Positions 34,516-42,791 of a stretch of 64,000 nt of DNA are shown one piece after another. The notes under the pieces are model-generated. The model saw only the letters and a program-made list of their open reading frames with translations. It was not told the DNA's origin and did no database searches. The first letter of the stretch is position 1; each line of letters opens with the position of its first letter. Source of the DNA: Kushneria sinocarnis. GTDB taxonomy: Bacteria; Pseudomonadota; Gammaproteobacteria; Pseudomonadales; Halomonadaceae. The DNA lies in the NCBI RefSeq assembly GCF_003633775.1, contig NZ_RBIN01000003.1, forward strand, positions 1 through 64,000, written 5' to 3'. The position numbers and the translations under genes are program-made.

Positions 34516-35643
34516 GTGCGTGTATGTTTTCTTGTCCGTAATATATCGATGCCTTCCGGGATAGAACGGGTTACATCGGTTATCGCCAATAGGCTTGCTG
34601 AGCAGGGTGTTGCGGTATCCATTGTCAGCCTCTGGGGTGGGCTGGAGCCTTTCTATCCGAAGCATGAAGCTGTAAGTCTCCATCAGCTTTTTTCCTCGCA
34701 GGTGCGATCTGCCAGCAGGTGGGTGGCCATGCTTCGTCGGCTTGGTCGAGTGCCACTGGCTTCCTGGCGCTTGCGTCAGCTGTTGCGTCAGTATCCTCAG
34801 GATATTCTGATTGATACGGATTACCTGCTGGGCCAGGTCGCCTTGCCGGCTGTGCCGGGCATGTCTGTCAGACATGTTCACTGGGAGCATTTCAGCTTCA
34901 ACCTGGATCTTGATAAACCCCACAAGCTTCTGGGCAGGCGCCTGATCGCACGCGCGACCCGGGGGATAGTCACGCTTACTCAGCGAGATCGCGAGTACTG
35001 GCTGAAGGGGGCCCGCGTACGGGGCGAAATTGCTGCCATCCCCAACCCGGTGCCGTTTGAAATGCCTGAGACTACCTATCAGCCCGACACCTTTATAGTA
35101 CTGGCGGTAGGAAGGCTGAATTATCAAAAGGGCTTTGATCGGCTTATTGAGTCCTGGGCCGAGATGAAAAATGAAAAGGGTAATGACGTTTCCCACTGGA
35201 CCCTGAGGATTCTGGGTGATGGTGAAGAAGAGCACGAGCTGAAGCAGAAAGCCCACCAGCTCGGCGTAAACGACTCCATTGAATTCCTGCCAGCCACGAA
35301 GGACGTGGATCATTACTACCGTAACGCTTCCATTCTGGCCATGACCTCCCGCTTCGAGGGCTTTCCCATGGTGCTGCTGGAAGCGCAGTCCTATGGACTG
35401 CCCATAGTTGCCTTTGACTGTGATACAGGTCCGGCTGAAATCATATCGGATGGTGAATCAGGTTTTCTGGTCGCTCAGGGAGACACCCATGGCTTCGCAC
35501 ACCAGCTTGCCAGTCTGATTCAGGACAGTGAACTTCGCATGAAGTTCTCGGCAAATGCCCGCGATTCGGTATCCCGGTTCAAGCCGGAAGCCATTGTTGT
35601 GCAATGGAACAGGTATCTGGAAAATCTCATGAGTACCAAGTGA
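34516..35643 (+). CDS. Family 4 glycosyltransferase (GT-B fold)
   Basis: A retaining transferase of 375 residues. RVCFLVRNISMPSGIERVTSVI marks the N-domain, LTQRDREYWLKGARVRGEIAAIPNPVPF the linker, AVGRLNYQKGFDRLIESWAEM and ILGDGEEEHELKQKA the C-domain, with SRFEGFPMVLLEAQSYGLPIVAFDCDTGPAEII binding the donor. A GTG at 34516 with GAGG 7 bases upstream is preferred; a longer frame from 34465 lacks support. It resembles the preceding transferase. Substrate cannot be told. Confidence 0.88.
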   Translation: MRVCFLVRNISMPSGIERVTSVIANRLAEQGVAVSIVSLWGGLEPFYPKHEAVSLHQLFSSQVRSASRWVAMLRRLGRVPLASWRLRQLLRQYPQDILIDTDYLLGQVALPAVPGMSVRHVHWEHFSFNLDLDKPHKLLGRRLIARATRGIVTLTQRDREYWLKGARVRGEIAAIPNPVPFEMPETTYQPDTFIVLAVGRLNYQKGFDRLIESWAEMKNEKGNDVSHWTLRILGDGEEEHELKQKAHQLGVNDSIEFLPATKDVDHYYRNASILAMTSRFEGFPMVLLEAQSYGLPIVAFDCDTGPAEIISDGESGFLVAQGDTHGFAHQLASLIQDSELRMKFSANARDSVSRFKPEAIVVQWNRYLENLMSTK

Positions 35644-35655
35644 GCGTTATTCAAT

Positions 35656-36660
35656 ATGAAGAATAGAGACTCACAATCCTGGTTAACCGTTATTATTGCT
35701 GCTTATAATGTCCAGGATTATATTGAGCAGTCCCTTCGATCTGTCCTGTCACAGATTGATGAAAGAGTAAGGCTGATCATCGTCAATGATGGCTCCAGGG
35801 ATGACACCCTGTCGGTTATCGAGCAAACCGTTGCACTTTTTCCGGACAGACAGGATCATGTCCAGATAGTGGATCAGGAAAATGCTGGTCCGAGCGAAGC
35901 CCGGAACCGGGCTCTGGATCTGCTGGATACACCCTATGTCACCTTTCTGGATGGTGACGATTTCTGGGCGCAGGAATATTATGCGACCGTGCTTGATCTG
36001 GTCGAGGAACCTTTCAGTGAAAGGTATGATCTGCTCGAGTTCAATGCCATGGAGTTCAGGCAAGCTGACGATGGAACTTCTTCCCAGGAGCTTTTGACCT
36101 TTAACAGTTTTGAAGATTTTCGCGGCGAGATTACTTCGGAAAAGCTGCGCGAGATAGCCATTAATTCGAAGTGGTATATATGGTCACGTGTTTATCGATC
36201 CGCGCTTTTTGAGAAGTTGCGCTTCCCGCGTGGAGAGCGTTACGAAGATCTCTTTCTGACTCCCTTTGTCTATCTCGAGGCAAGAACCGTATCTGCTACC
36301 CGGGCGCCGCTGGTGTATTACAGGGTCAATTTCGGTGGAATAGTGACCAATCCGACTCAAAGCGACATAAAGGATATTGAAAGCCATATCCGCAGTCATT
36401 TGAAGCACGCTGATGAGTGTGGGAATAATGCCTATAAGTCGTTCCTGGTGTTGGCAGCATGCCAGACTCTGCTTTACTACAAGATTATAACCAATAATTA
36501 TTATGGCTATACCAGGTCGATCCCTTTGATTCGAGCCTGGGGCAGGGAATTGAAACCCCTTGTAAAGCGCCATCAGGTACAGCTGCCCCTGAAGACCCGG
36601 CTTCTTTTCGTTTCTCCGGAGCTTTCCAATTTTTACACCTGGTTGAAGACAAGGCGCTGA
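35656..36660 (+). CDS. Family 2 glycosyltransferase (GT-A fold)
   Basis: A 334-residue GT2 enzyme closing the EPS operon. WLTVIIAAYNVQDYIEQSLRSV, LIIVNDGSRDDT, NAGPSEARNRALD and the metal-binding FLDGDDFW are clear, followed by the catalytic-region RFPRGERYEDLFLTPF. The C-terminal 90 residues are basic and amphipathic, suited to membrane association. It starts 12 bases after the preceding gene and ends at a strong terminator, so it is the last gene of the transcription unit. Confidence 0.88.
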   Translation: MKNRDSQSWLTVIIAAYNVQDYIEQSLRSVLSQIDERVRLIIVNDGSRDDTLSVIEQTVALFPDRQDHVQIVDQENAGPSEARNRALDLLDTPYVTFLDGDDFWAQEYYATVLDLVEEPFSERYDLLEFNAMEFRQADDGTSSQELLTFNSFEDFRGEITSEKLREIAINSKWYIWSRVYRSALFEKLRFPRGERYEDLFLTPFVYLEARTVSATRAPLVYYRVNFGGIVTNPTQSDIKDIESHIRSHLKHADECGNNAYKSFLVLAACQTLLYYKIITNNYYGYTRSIPLIRAWGRELKPLVKRHQVQLPLKTRLLFVSPELSNFYTWLKTRR

Positions 36661-36684
36661 GCCTGACCACCAGCAGGAATTTCT

Positions 36685-36707
36685 ACCCCGCCGATGCGGG
36701 GTTTTTT
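36685..36707 (+). terminator. Rho-independent terminator of the EPS operon
   Basis: ACCCCGC, CGAT, GCGGGGT then a run of T. It lies 25 bases after the last glycosyltransferase stop, marking the end of the operon that begins at the ops element. Confidence 0.9.
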
Positions 36708-36793
36708 GTTTTTGGATAACCGGATCCGCTATCGTAGAGGGATTCGTAAAATGATTGTCATCTACCGGAAAAGACCTGAGAGGAAAAGTATCA

Positions 36794-37606
36794 ATGACAG
36801 CACAAGTTTCGCTGGATTCAGTGATTGAAATCGCCAAACGAGCGGGTCAGGCCATCATGACCGTGCGCGAGCGGGATTTTGATGTCGAGGAAAAGGAAGA
36901 TCACAGCCCTCTGACCGAAGCGGACATGGCCGCTCATGGGGTTATCCGGGATGCATTGCTGCGGTTGACTCCTCAGTGGCCCATCCTGTCCGAAGAGTCC
37001 TCGGCAGCAGAGATCGAGCAGCGCGGGCAGTGGTCAACCTACTGGCTCGTGGATCCGCTGGATGGGACCAAGGAGTTCATCCGGCGCAGCGATGAATTCA
37101 CGGTCAATATTGCCCTGATTCAGGACCATGTACCTGTCATGGGCATCATCCTGGCGCCTGCAAGCGGCATCTGCTGGTATGGCAGCGCGGGCCAGGGGGC
37201 CTTCATGGAAATGCAAGGGGAAACCCGGCGCCTGCAGTGCGCTCCTGCCGATCCAGAAGCACAGCTGAGGGTGGTCGGCAGCCGGTCTCACAAGGGGGCC
37301 AGTACTGAAGCGCTGGTCGAGCGGCTCAGAGCCAGCGAATGGCAGGGTATCGGCAGCTCACTGAAATTCTGTCTGATTGCCGAAGGACGTGCTGATTTCT
37401 ACCCCCGGCTTGGCCCAACCAGCGAATGGGACACTGCCGCCGCGCAGCTGGTGCTGGAAGAAGCAGGCGGTAGCGTTCGAGAAATGAATGAGCAGGGCGA
37501 GATCGGAGAACGGTTGCGCTACAACACGCGGGATGGCCTGCTCAATCCCTATTTTGCAGCGGCGGCGGTCACGGATGATGTCGAAGCCTTTGTCGGCCTG
37601 AGGTGA
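36794..37606 (+). CDS. cysQ: 3'(2'),5'-bisphosphate nucleotidase CysQ
   Basis: This phosphatase removes the 3'-phosphate of PAP formed during sulfate assimilation; relatives also act on inositol monophosphate. Metal-binding motifs are present: EESSAAEIEQR, DPLDGTKEFI (near residue 85) and WDTAAAQLVLEEAGG near residue 216. ATG at 36794 has GAGAGGAAAA before it and gives 270 residues (E. coli CysQ 246). It is separated from the EPS operon by the terminator and from fliD by a sigma-28 promoter, so it is transcribed alone. Salt inhibits such enzymes in many organisms, a point of interest in a halophile. Confidence 0.92.
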   Translation: MTAQVSLDSVIEIAKRAGQAIMTVRERDFDVEEKEDHSPLTEADMAAHGVIRDALLRLTPQWPILSEESSAAEIEQRGQWSTYWLVDPLDGTKEFIRRSDEFTVNIALIQDHVPVMGIILAPASGICWYGSAGQGAFMEMQGETRRLQCAPADPEAQLRVVGSRSHKGASTEALVERLRASEWQGIGSSLKFCLIAEGRADFYPRLGPTSEWDTAAAQLVLEEAGGSVREMNEQGEIGERLRYNTRDGLLNPYFAAAAVTDDVEAFVGLR

Positions 37607-37636
37607 CCCTGCGCAGATAAAAAGTCATCGAAGGGA

Positions 37637-37663
37637 TAAATAACCCCCGTTCACTGCCGATAA
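37637..37663 (+). promoter_or_regulatory. sigma-28 (FliA) promoter of fliD
   Basis: TAAATAAC (37637-37644), 11-base spacer, GCCGATAA (37656-37663). The -10 is a perfect match to the flagellar sigma-28 consensus and the -35 shares its TAAA. It lies 65 bases before fliD, as in enterics where fliDST is a late or dual-class operon. Confidence 0.9.
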
Positions 37664-37728
37664 CCGGGACAACGATGTTGTCATTCGCCCCTATCATGGG
37701 GCGGCTCAAGTGAACGGGAGTCTGGAGC

Positions 37729-39087
37729 ATGCCAAGCATTACCTCATTGGGGATCGGGTCGAATCTTGACCTGTCCTCACTGCTGGATAGTCTGAGCGAG
37801 GCCGAAAACCAGCGGCTGCAGCCGATTACCAGCAAGCTCAGCAGCTATAATTCCAGGCTGTCGGCCATGGGACAGATCAATAGCGCTGTGAGCAGCCTCA
37901 AGGATGCGACCAGTGCCTTGCAATCTCCGGACCTGTTCAGATCTCGTGCGGCTGATAGCAGCAGCGAGTCTGTTGTGGCTTCCGCGAACAGCACGGCAGT
38001 GGCAGGGAACTACAATATCGAGGTTTCCCAGCTGGCCCAGGCTGAGACACAGGCGGCTCAGGGGCAGGCGGCGACCGATGTGGCTCTTGGTAGTGGCACC
38101 CTGAAAATAACGGTGGGTGATCAATCCACCGAAATCAACCTGGATGAAAGCAATAATACGCTGGCTGGCATCCGGGATGCCATCAATGACTCTGATGCCG
38201 GTATCACGGCAAGCATTATCAACGATGGCAGCGAGAAGCCCTATCGACTGGTGCTTTCTTCCAATACAACCGGTACCGAATCGGCCATGACTCTTGGGAT
38301 GACCGATGGTACTGGCGCTGATGTTACTGCCACTGCGCTCGATGGGCTCTTTGCCAACATGGATACCACGGTTGCTGCACAAAATGCCGAGTTCAGCGTC
38401 AACGGTCTAGCGATTACCAGCCAAACCAATACAGTCGAAGAAGCCATTCAGGGCGTTACGCTGACGCTCGATGACATCGGTGCCAGCAAGGTAACCGTTG
38501 GCAATGATACCGATGCCATGCGTGGTGCCGTGGAAGATTTTGTCAGTAGTTACAATACCCTGGCTTCCAAGATCGATACCCTGACTGCTTATTCGGCAGA
38601 GACCAACCAGAGTGGAGTACTAACTGGCAATTCCACTGTCCGTACGCTGGAAAATCGTCTGCGTGGATTGGTCACCGGGCAGAATGACAATGAAGGGAGT
38701 TATCAGTATCTCTCGCAGATTGGTGTGTCCTTTGACAAGGACGGCAAGCTGTCAATTGATGACGATAAACTGGATAAGGCTCTGAGCAAGCCAGATGATG
38801 TCAGCAAGCTGCTTGCGGGTGATTCAGGTCTTGCAGGCGTGTTGAATAACTCGATGGATCGAATGCTTAATGACAATGGGCTGATTGCCAGTGCTACCGA
38901 CGGTCTTCAGAGTACTATTGATAGTCTTAAAGAGCGTCGAGCCGATATGCAGGAAAGTATCGATTCTACTATCGAGTTGTATAGAAAACAGTTCAATGAA
39001 CTGGACCGCACCATGGCTTCCATCAATTCGACCAGCAATTATCTAAGTCAGCAGTTTGCAGCGATGAGCGGTAGCTCGGAAAGCTAA
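37729..39087 (+). CDS. fliD: Flagellar filament cap protein FliD (HAP2)
   Basis: FliD forms the pentameric cap at the filament tip and helps flagellin fold and add. The N-terminal SITSLGIGSNLDLSSLLDSL and the C-terminal NYLSQQFAAMSGS are the paired coiled-coil D0 ends typical of the family. A Thr/Ser/Asp-rich middle of about 350 residues forms the variable domains. Length 452 (E. coli 468). It starts the operon fliD-fliS-fliT-fliK-like-fhlB and sits behind a sigma-28 promoter. Export is through the flagellar type III apparatus with no cleaved signal. Confidence 0.96.
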   Translation: MPSITSLGIGSNLDLSSLLDSLSEAENQRLQPITSKLSSYNSRLSAMGQINSAVSSLKDATSALQSPDLFRSRAADSSSESVVASANSTAVAGNYNIEVSQLAQAETQAAQGQAATDVALGSGTLKITVGDQSTEINLDESNNTLAGIRDAINDSDAGITASIINDGSEKPYRLVLSSNTTGTESAMTLGMTDGTGADVTATALDGLFANMDTTVAAQNAEFSVNGLAITSQTNTVEEAIQGVTLTLDDIGASKVTVGNDTDAMRGAVEDFVSSYNTLASKIDTLTAYSAETNQSGVLTGNSTVRTLENRLRGLVTGQNDNEGSYQYLSQIGVSFDKDGKLSIDDDKLDKALSKPDDVSKLLAGDSGLAGVLNNSMDRMLNDNGLIASATDGLQSTIDSLKERRADMQESIDSTIELYRKQFNELDRTMASINSTSNYLSQQFAAMSGSSES

Positions 39088-39104
39088 TACGGGGTAGAGC
39101 AATC

Positions 39105-39521
39105 ATGTATACAAGACAGGGTGCCCAGGCCTACGCTTCGGTAGGTGTTGAAACCGGCGTCATGAGTGCGTCGCCCCATCAGCTCATCGTGCTGCTTTTC
39201 GATGGCGCGCAGGCTGCCTTGCGCAAGGCACGCTGGGCTCAGTCGCAGAATGATATTGCCGCTCGTGGCCAGGCGCTTTCGAAAGCCATCCGGATCATTG
39301 ATGAAGGCCTCAAGGGCGGCCTTGACCCGGAGAAGGGTGGAGAGCTGGCTGAGCGGCTGTCATCGCTGTATGACTATATGGTTCGACAGCTGATCAGGGC
39401 GAATATCCATGGGGATACTGATCGCATGGATGAAGTCGCTCATTTGCTGACGGATATCGGCGATGCGTGGAAATCCATTGGTGAAGGTGCTCCACCTTCC
39501 GCGTCACCGATCCGGGCCTGA
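39105..39521 (+). CDS. fliS: Flagellin export chaperone FliS
   Basis: FliS binds the flagellin C-terminus in the cytoplasm to stop early assembly. The 138-residue helical protein opens with GAQAYASVGVETGVMSASPHQLIVLLFDGA, a FliS hallmark, and continues with KAIRIIDEGLKGGLDPEKGGELAERLSSLYDYM. The C-terminal ALLTDIG.AW.. form (AHLLTDIGDAWKSI) matches the family. It lies 17 bases after fliD and its stop overlaps the fliT start region by one base, consistent with coupling. Confidence 0.96.
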   Translation: MYTRQGAQAYASVGVETGVMSASPHQLIVLLFDGAQAALRKARWAQSQNDIAARGQALSKAIRIIDEGLKGGLDPEKGGELAERLSSLYDYMVRQLIRANIHGDTDRMDEVAHLLTDIGDAWKSIGEGAPPSASPIRA

Positions 39522-39522
39522 T

Positions 39523-39885
39523 ATGCAAACGCCTTGCAACAGCCTGCTGGAAGCCTTTCGTGACGCCTTGAGCCTCAACCGGGAGATGCTGGAGAGCGCT
39601 CATGCCCAGCAATGGGAGAGGCTTATCCAGCTCGAGGATGATTACGTCCGGAGCATTCAGCATATACGCAGGCTGGAAGAGTCGGGCGCCGGGGTGATAA
39701 AGGAAGTGTCGAGCGAGTCGGAAAATGAGTGCAGAGAGATTCTGCAGCAGTTGCTCGCCAACAGTCATACCATTCAGCAGCTGCTGGATGCGCGTCAGCA
39801 GGAGCTTGGCAAGCTGATGAGCGATGCCGGCAGTCGCCGCCGGCTCGAAAATACCTACGCCAGTATTGATCGCCTGCGATCATAG
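39523..39885 (+). CDS. fliT: FliT-like flagellar chaperone
   Basis: A 120-residue, nearly all-helical protein, LEAFRDALSLNREMLESAHAQQWERLIQLEDDY onward. Position right after fliS, size, and the heptad-rich composition fit FliT. In enterics FliT chaperones FliD and inhibits FlhDC when free. Sequence similarity is low, as usual for FliT. ATG at 39523 is preferred: it falls one base after the fliS stop; longer frames start inside fliS. If FliT here also antagonises FlhD4C2, its closeness to flhDC would be meaningful. Confidence 0.72.
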   Translation: MQTPCNSLLEAFRDALSLNREMLESAHAQQWERLIQLEDDYVRSIQHIRRLEESGAGVIKEVSSESENECREILQQLLANSHTIQQLLDARQQELGKLMSDAGSRRRLENTYASIDRLRS

Positions 39886-39894
39886 GATCAGGCC

Positions 39895-40881
39895 GTGAGC
39901 GTCATTTCTCCACTGCTGGATACACTGCTGCATCAGGTGCTCGGTCGTCGCGCCGATCTGGACCGGGTGGCTGCCAGACCGATGCAGCAGCCACTCGGGG
40001 CCGTGACCTATACACCGCCACCCAGACACGCCACTTCGGATACTCCGGAAGAGCATCAGACCCCCGCCAATGGGCAATCTCCGGTTCAGCGCCAACGCCC
40101 GGCCGTACAGGAGCTACAGTCCGGCGTGCAGGAATTCCGGGCCGCCGAGCAGGGTGTTAATGCCTCCACGCGTCAGCATTTCAGTCCGGAAGCCCGGACC
40201 ATTGCTGCCATACTGGCGCGCTTTCCGACCAGAGAACCCATGGTTCAGGGGGCGGCCCCCCTGATTTCGGACGCTCGATTACCGACCATCGGCCTGCTGG
40301 CTCATGCGCTGGGACGTGAAGTAGCCTTGAGTGGCCTTTTCTATGAGGCGCATCTGGCCCGGTGGACGCAAGGACGCCTTGATCGACAAGGCTTGCAGCA
40401 TGAGCCACAGAGCGCTCTGATGGCAATGTCGAAGGACTCGCCTAAGGCAGGAAATGGCCAGGAGGAGTCGCTCAACCGCTCAGCGACCTCGGCTGCCGGC
40501 ACTGCCGGCACGATCGTTCATCATGACGCTCAGTCACTTTTACGCCAGCAGCTGGAGCTGATGGCCAGCGGCATCTTTCGGTGGAATGGTGAAGTCTGGC
40601 CGGATGTGCCCATGCAGTGGGAGATCGAAGAGCAGCAGCAGGGGAGGGGCGATGAGAGTCCATCCTCCTGGTCGACGCGGCTTTACCTTGAAATGCCCGT
40701 TCTGGGCCCGATCGAGTTCCGCCTCACGCTGACCGGACAGCATCTTCAGGTCAGAGGCATCAATCTGTCTTCCGATACGGCTCAGCGTCTGGAAGAGGGG
40801 GGCGAGTCACTCCAGCAGCGCCTGACGGATGCCGGCTTTTCGACGACACTGCCCTCCTTTACCAGAGGAGAGGATCACTGA
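39895..40881 (+). CDS. FliK-like protein with flagellar hook-length control C-terminal domain
   Basis: A 328-residue protein beginning at GTG. The first 200 residues are low-complexity and rich in Pro, Gln, Ala and Ser, as in FliK ruler regions. The C-terminal 110 residues resemble the Flg_hook domain: WSTRLYLEMPVLGPIEFRLTLTGQHLQVRGINLSSDTAQRLEEGGESLQQRLTDAGF. That domain normally contacts FlhB to switch export from hook to filament. The following gene encodes an FlhB-C-like protein, so these two may interact. Whether this is the only fliK of the cell cannot be seen. Confidence 0.7.
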   Translation: MSVISPLLDTLLHQVLGRRADLDRVAARPMQQPLGAVTYTPPPRHATSDTPEEHQTPANGQSPVQRQRPAVQELQSGVQEFRAAEQGVNASTRQHFSPEARTIAAILARFPTREPMVQGAAPLISDARLPTIGLLAHALGREVALSGLFYEAHLARWTQGRLDRQGLQHEPQSALMAMSKDSPKAGNGQEESLNRSATSAAGTAGTIVHHDAQSLLRQQLELMASGIFRWNGEVWPDVPMQWEIEEQQQGRGDESPSSWSTRLYLEMPVLGPIEFRLTLTGQHLQVRGINLSSDTAQRLEEGGESLQQRLTDAGFSTTLPSFTRGEDH

Positions 40882-41213
40882 TGGCTGGCAATGATGACAG
40901 TCGCGATACCTCGGCTGGTGAAGAGTCGCGTCGTTCGGCAGTCGCCATCGCCTATTCGGATCAGGATGCAGCACCACGCGTCGTAGCAAAGGGTTATGGG
41001 CTCACTGCAGAACGTATTATCGAACAGGCAAACGCACACGGTCTCTATGTTCATCAGTCGCGTGAGCTGGTGCAGCTATTGATGCCGCTTGATCTGGATG
41101 AGCGGATACCTGCAGCGCTTTACCTGGCCATCGCCGAGTTGCTGGCCTGGGTTTACGAGATGGACCAGAAGAATGACAGCCCTGAGCATGGCCATTCTGG
41201 ACCTGTCGGATGA
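40881..41213 (+). CDS. FlhB C-terminal-domain homologue (FhlB-like)
   Basis: A 110-residue soluble protein equal to the cytoplasmic C-domain of FlhB without the membrane part. Compare AVAIAYSDQDAAPRVVAKGYG with FlhB AVALAYREEEMGAPRVVAKGAD, and ALYLAIAELLAWVYEMD with ALYTAVAEVLAWVYQLR, also in this window. The NPTH autocleavage motif is absent because the copy begins just past it. Such proteins substitute for cleaved FlhB-C and tune substrate switching in some bacteria. It begins on the last base of the preceding FliK-like gene. Confidence 0.85.
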   Translation: MAGNDDSRDTSAGEESRRSAVAIAYSDQDAAPRVVAKGYGLTAERIIEQANAHGLYVHQSRELVQLLMPLDLDERIPAALYLAIAELLAWVYEMDQKNDSPEHGHSGPVG

Positions 41214-41730
41214 TTTCCGATTACCGACTTGATGCCTTGATGGCTGAACGGGTCTGGTTTGTTGGCAAGCCATGCCTTGTACCTTTCTTACTCCTTCCTT
41301 AAGTATTCACGAACGAGTCTCATACACTTTCTGTATGAATGAAACTCATTGGAACTCCCCCTGAGAAGCTTTTTTCCGAGCAAGAGTTAATGAATAACCT
41401 TTTGTAATTGAAGGGCTATTTTTATCCATTGCGCTTTCCCCGACCAGTTCTGCATGAAAAATATGCCATTTTGCCTACCAGCACATCTGCCAGGCTGGAA
41501 ATAAATTCAGTTTGGCTTTTGCAAAAAGGTTTGTAAGCGTAAAGTATGAGTGTCATGATGTACTCGTAACGCAAGGTAACTGAACAGTTGTAATGGGTTT
41601 CAATGATGGAATCGGGATTACAGTCAGCCAGATGGTCAACGATCCCGGTAGCCGGTAGCAGGGGGTGAAAGTGACGCTCCGGCTGATTTCCGACTCAAAC
41701 ATGATATAACTCGAATGGGGAAACGCAGGC
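41214..41730. other. Upstream control region of flhDC
   Basis: A 517-base gene-free stretch with AT-rich parts. It includes TCATAC/GTATGA (41320-41338) as an inverted repeat, and a weak sigma-70-like pair, TTGCAA at 41519 with TAAAGT near 41540. The leader before flhD is long. In enterics this kind of region collects CRP, H-NS, OmpR, RcsB and others; no exact CRP site could be picked by eye. No terminator for the fliD operon is evident. Confidence 0.55.
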
Positions 41731-42099
41731 ATGACCAGTAACGATAACCTGTTGGAAGATATCCGGAACGTGAATCTGTCCTATCTGCTACTGGTGCAGC
41801 GCTTGATCAACGAAGACAGGGCGCTGGCGATGTTCAGGCTGAAGCTCAGTGAGCAGATGGCGGATGCTCTTGGAGCGCTGCCCATTTCCGAACTGGCCAG
41901 ACTGGCCAATACCAACCAGCTGCTCTGTCATTTTTCCCTGACCGACCCCGATATGCTGGCCACACTGACCGGCAGCTCACGCGATCAGGATCTGCAGCGT
42001 ACACATGCCGCCATTCTGCTGGCCGGCCAGCAGGTCGAAAATGAAGATGACAACCAGCCGGTTCGCCTGATGGCCGGGGGACAGCGAAGTGGCGGATAA
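41731..42099 (+). CDS. flhD: Flagellar master regulator subunit FlhD
   Basis: With FlhC it forms FlhD4C2, the class I activator of flagellar genes. The helical 122-residue chain starts [33 protein letters not shown], and continues [32 protein letters not shown], typical of FlhD (E. coli 116). The cysteine in LLCHF corresponds to that of E. coli. The ribosome site is GGGGA. flhC overlaps its end by 11 bases. Confidence 0.96.
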   Translation: MTSNDNLLEDIRNVNLSYLLLVQRLINEDRALAMFRLKLSEQMADALGALPISELARLANTNQLLCHFSLTDPDMLATLTGSSRDQDLQRTHAAILLAGQQVENEDDNQPVRLMAGGQRSGG

Positions 42100-42658
42100 G
42101 AGCGTTGTCAGTGAGTTGCATCAGATCCAGCTGGCCATCGAACTGATCGAACTCGGCGCTCGGCTTCAGGTGCTGGAAACCGAAACCGATATTTCCCGGG
42201 GCCGGCTGATCAGGCTCTACAAGGAGATTCGTGGCGCTTCTCCGCCCAAGGGGATGCTGCCTTTTTCGACCGACTGGTTCATTACCTGGCTACCCAATAT
42301 CCATTCATCGCTTTTTTACAATATCTACCGCTACCTGCTCGAGCAGGGTGGTTGCGAGCGAATGGAGGGGATCATCAAGGCCTATCGGCTTTATCTCGAG
42401 CAGGTTTCCATGCTCGAAGAGGGCGAACCGGTGCTCGGCCTTACGCGTGCCTGGACCCTGATCCGGTTCTTTGAAAGCGACATGATGCAGCTTTCCACCT
42501 GTCAGCGATGTGGTGGCCATTTTGTCGCTCATGCCCATAGTCTGGACCACGATTTTGTCTGTGGTATCTGTCAGCCGCCCTCCAGGGCCGGCAAGACACG
42601 TCGTGCGGCAGAGCGTGAAAAGCTGCGTCGTGTCCAGAGTGGTTCTGCCTCCAGCTGA
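42089..42658 (+). CDS. flhC: Flagellar master regulator subunit FlhC
   Basis: FlhC supplies most DNA contacts of FlhD4C2. The four zinc-binding cysteines are visible as CQRCGGHF and CGIC (about residues 138-160). [32 protein letters not shown] and [20 protein letters not shown] are highly conserved. Start is GTG with GGGGGA upstream. Length 189 (E. coli 192). The stop codon lies within a 9-bp hairpin (42655-42691) that may be the operon's terminator or an attenuator before motA. Confidence 0.96.
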   Translation: MADKSVVSELHQIQLAIELIELGARLQVLETETDISRGRLIRLYKEIRGASPPKGMLPFSTDWFITWLPNIHSSLFYNIYRYLLEQGGCERMEGIIKAYRLYLEQVSMLEEGEPVLGLTRAWTLIRFFESDMMQLSTCQRCGGHFVAHAHSLDHDFVCGICQPPSRAGKTRRAAEREKLRRVQSGSASS

Positions 42659-42691
42659 AGACGGTGTTCCCCGGTCGAGTAGCGTCTTCAG
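42655..42691 (+). repeat. Hairpin over the flhC stop codon
   Basis: CTGAAGACG and CGTCTTCAG separated by 19 bases. No T run follows (CCTTGTCC), so it is at best a weak terminator; it could also slow ribosomes or shield the mRNA end. Confidence 0.45.
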
Positions 42692-42729
42692 CCTTGTCCT
42701 TCCCTGCTCAATCTTTGTCGAACCTACCC

Positions 42730-42756
42730 TCAAGCCCCGTCCCGTCATGCCGATGA
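42730..42756 (+). promoter_or_regulatory. Possible sigma-28 promoter of motA
   Basis: TCAAGCCC, 11 bases, GCCGATGA (42749-42756). The -10 differs by one base from the consensus; the -35 is weak. Position, 36 bases before motA, and the enteric precedent (motABcheAW is class III) support it. Confidence 0.55.
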
Positions 42757-42791
42757 TAGGGGCATGAAGGCATCAGCTAGGGGCTCCTCTC

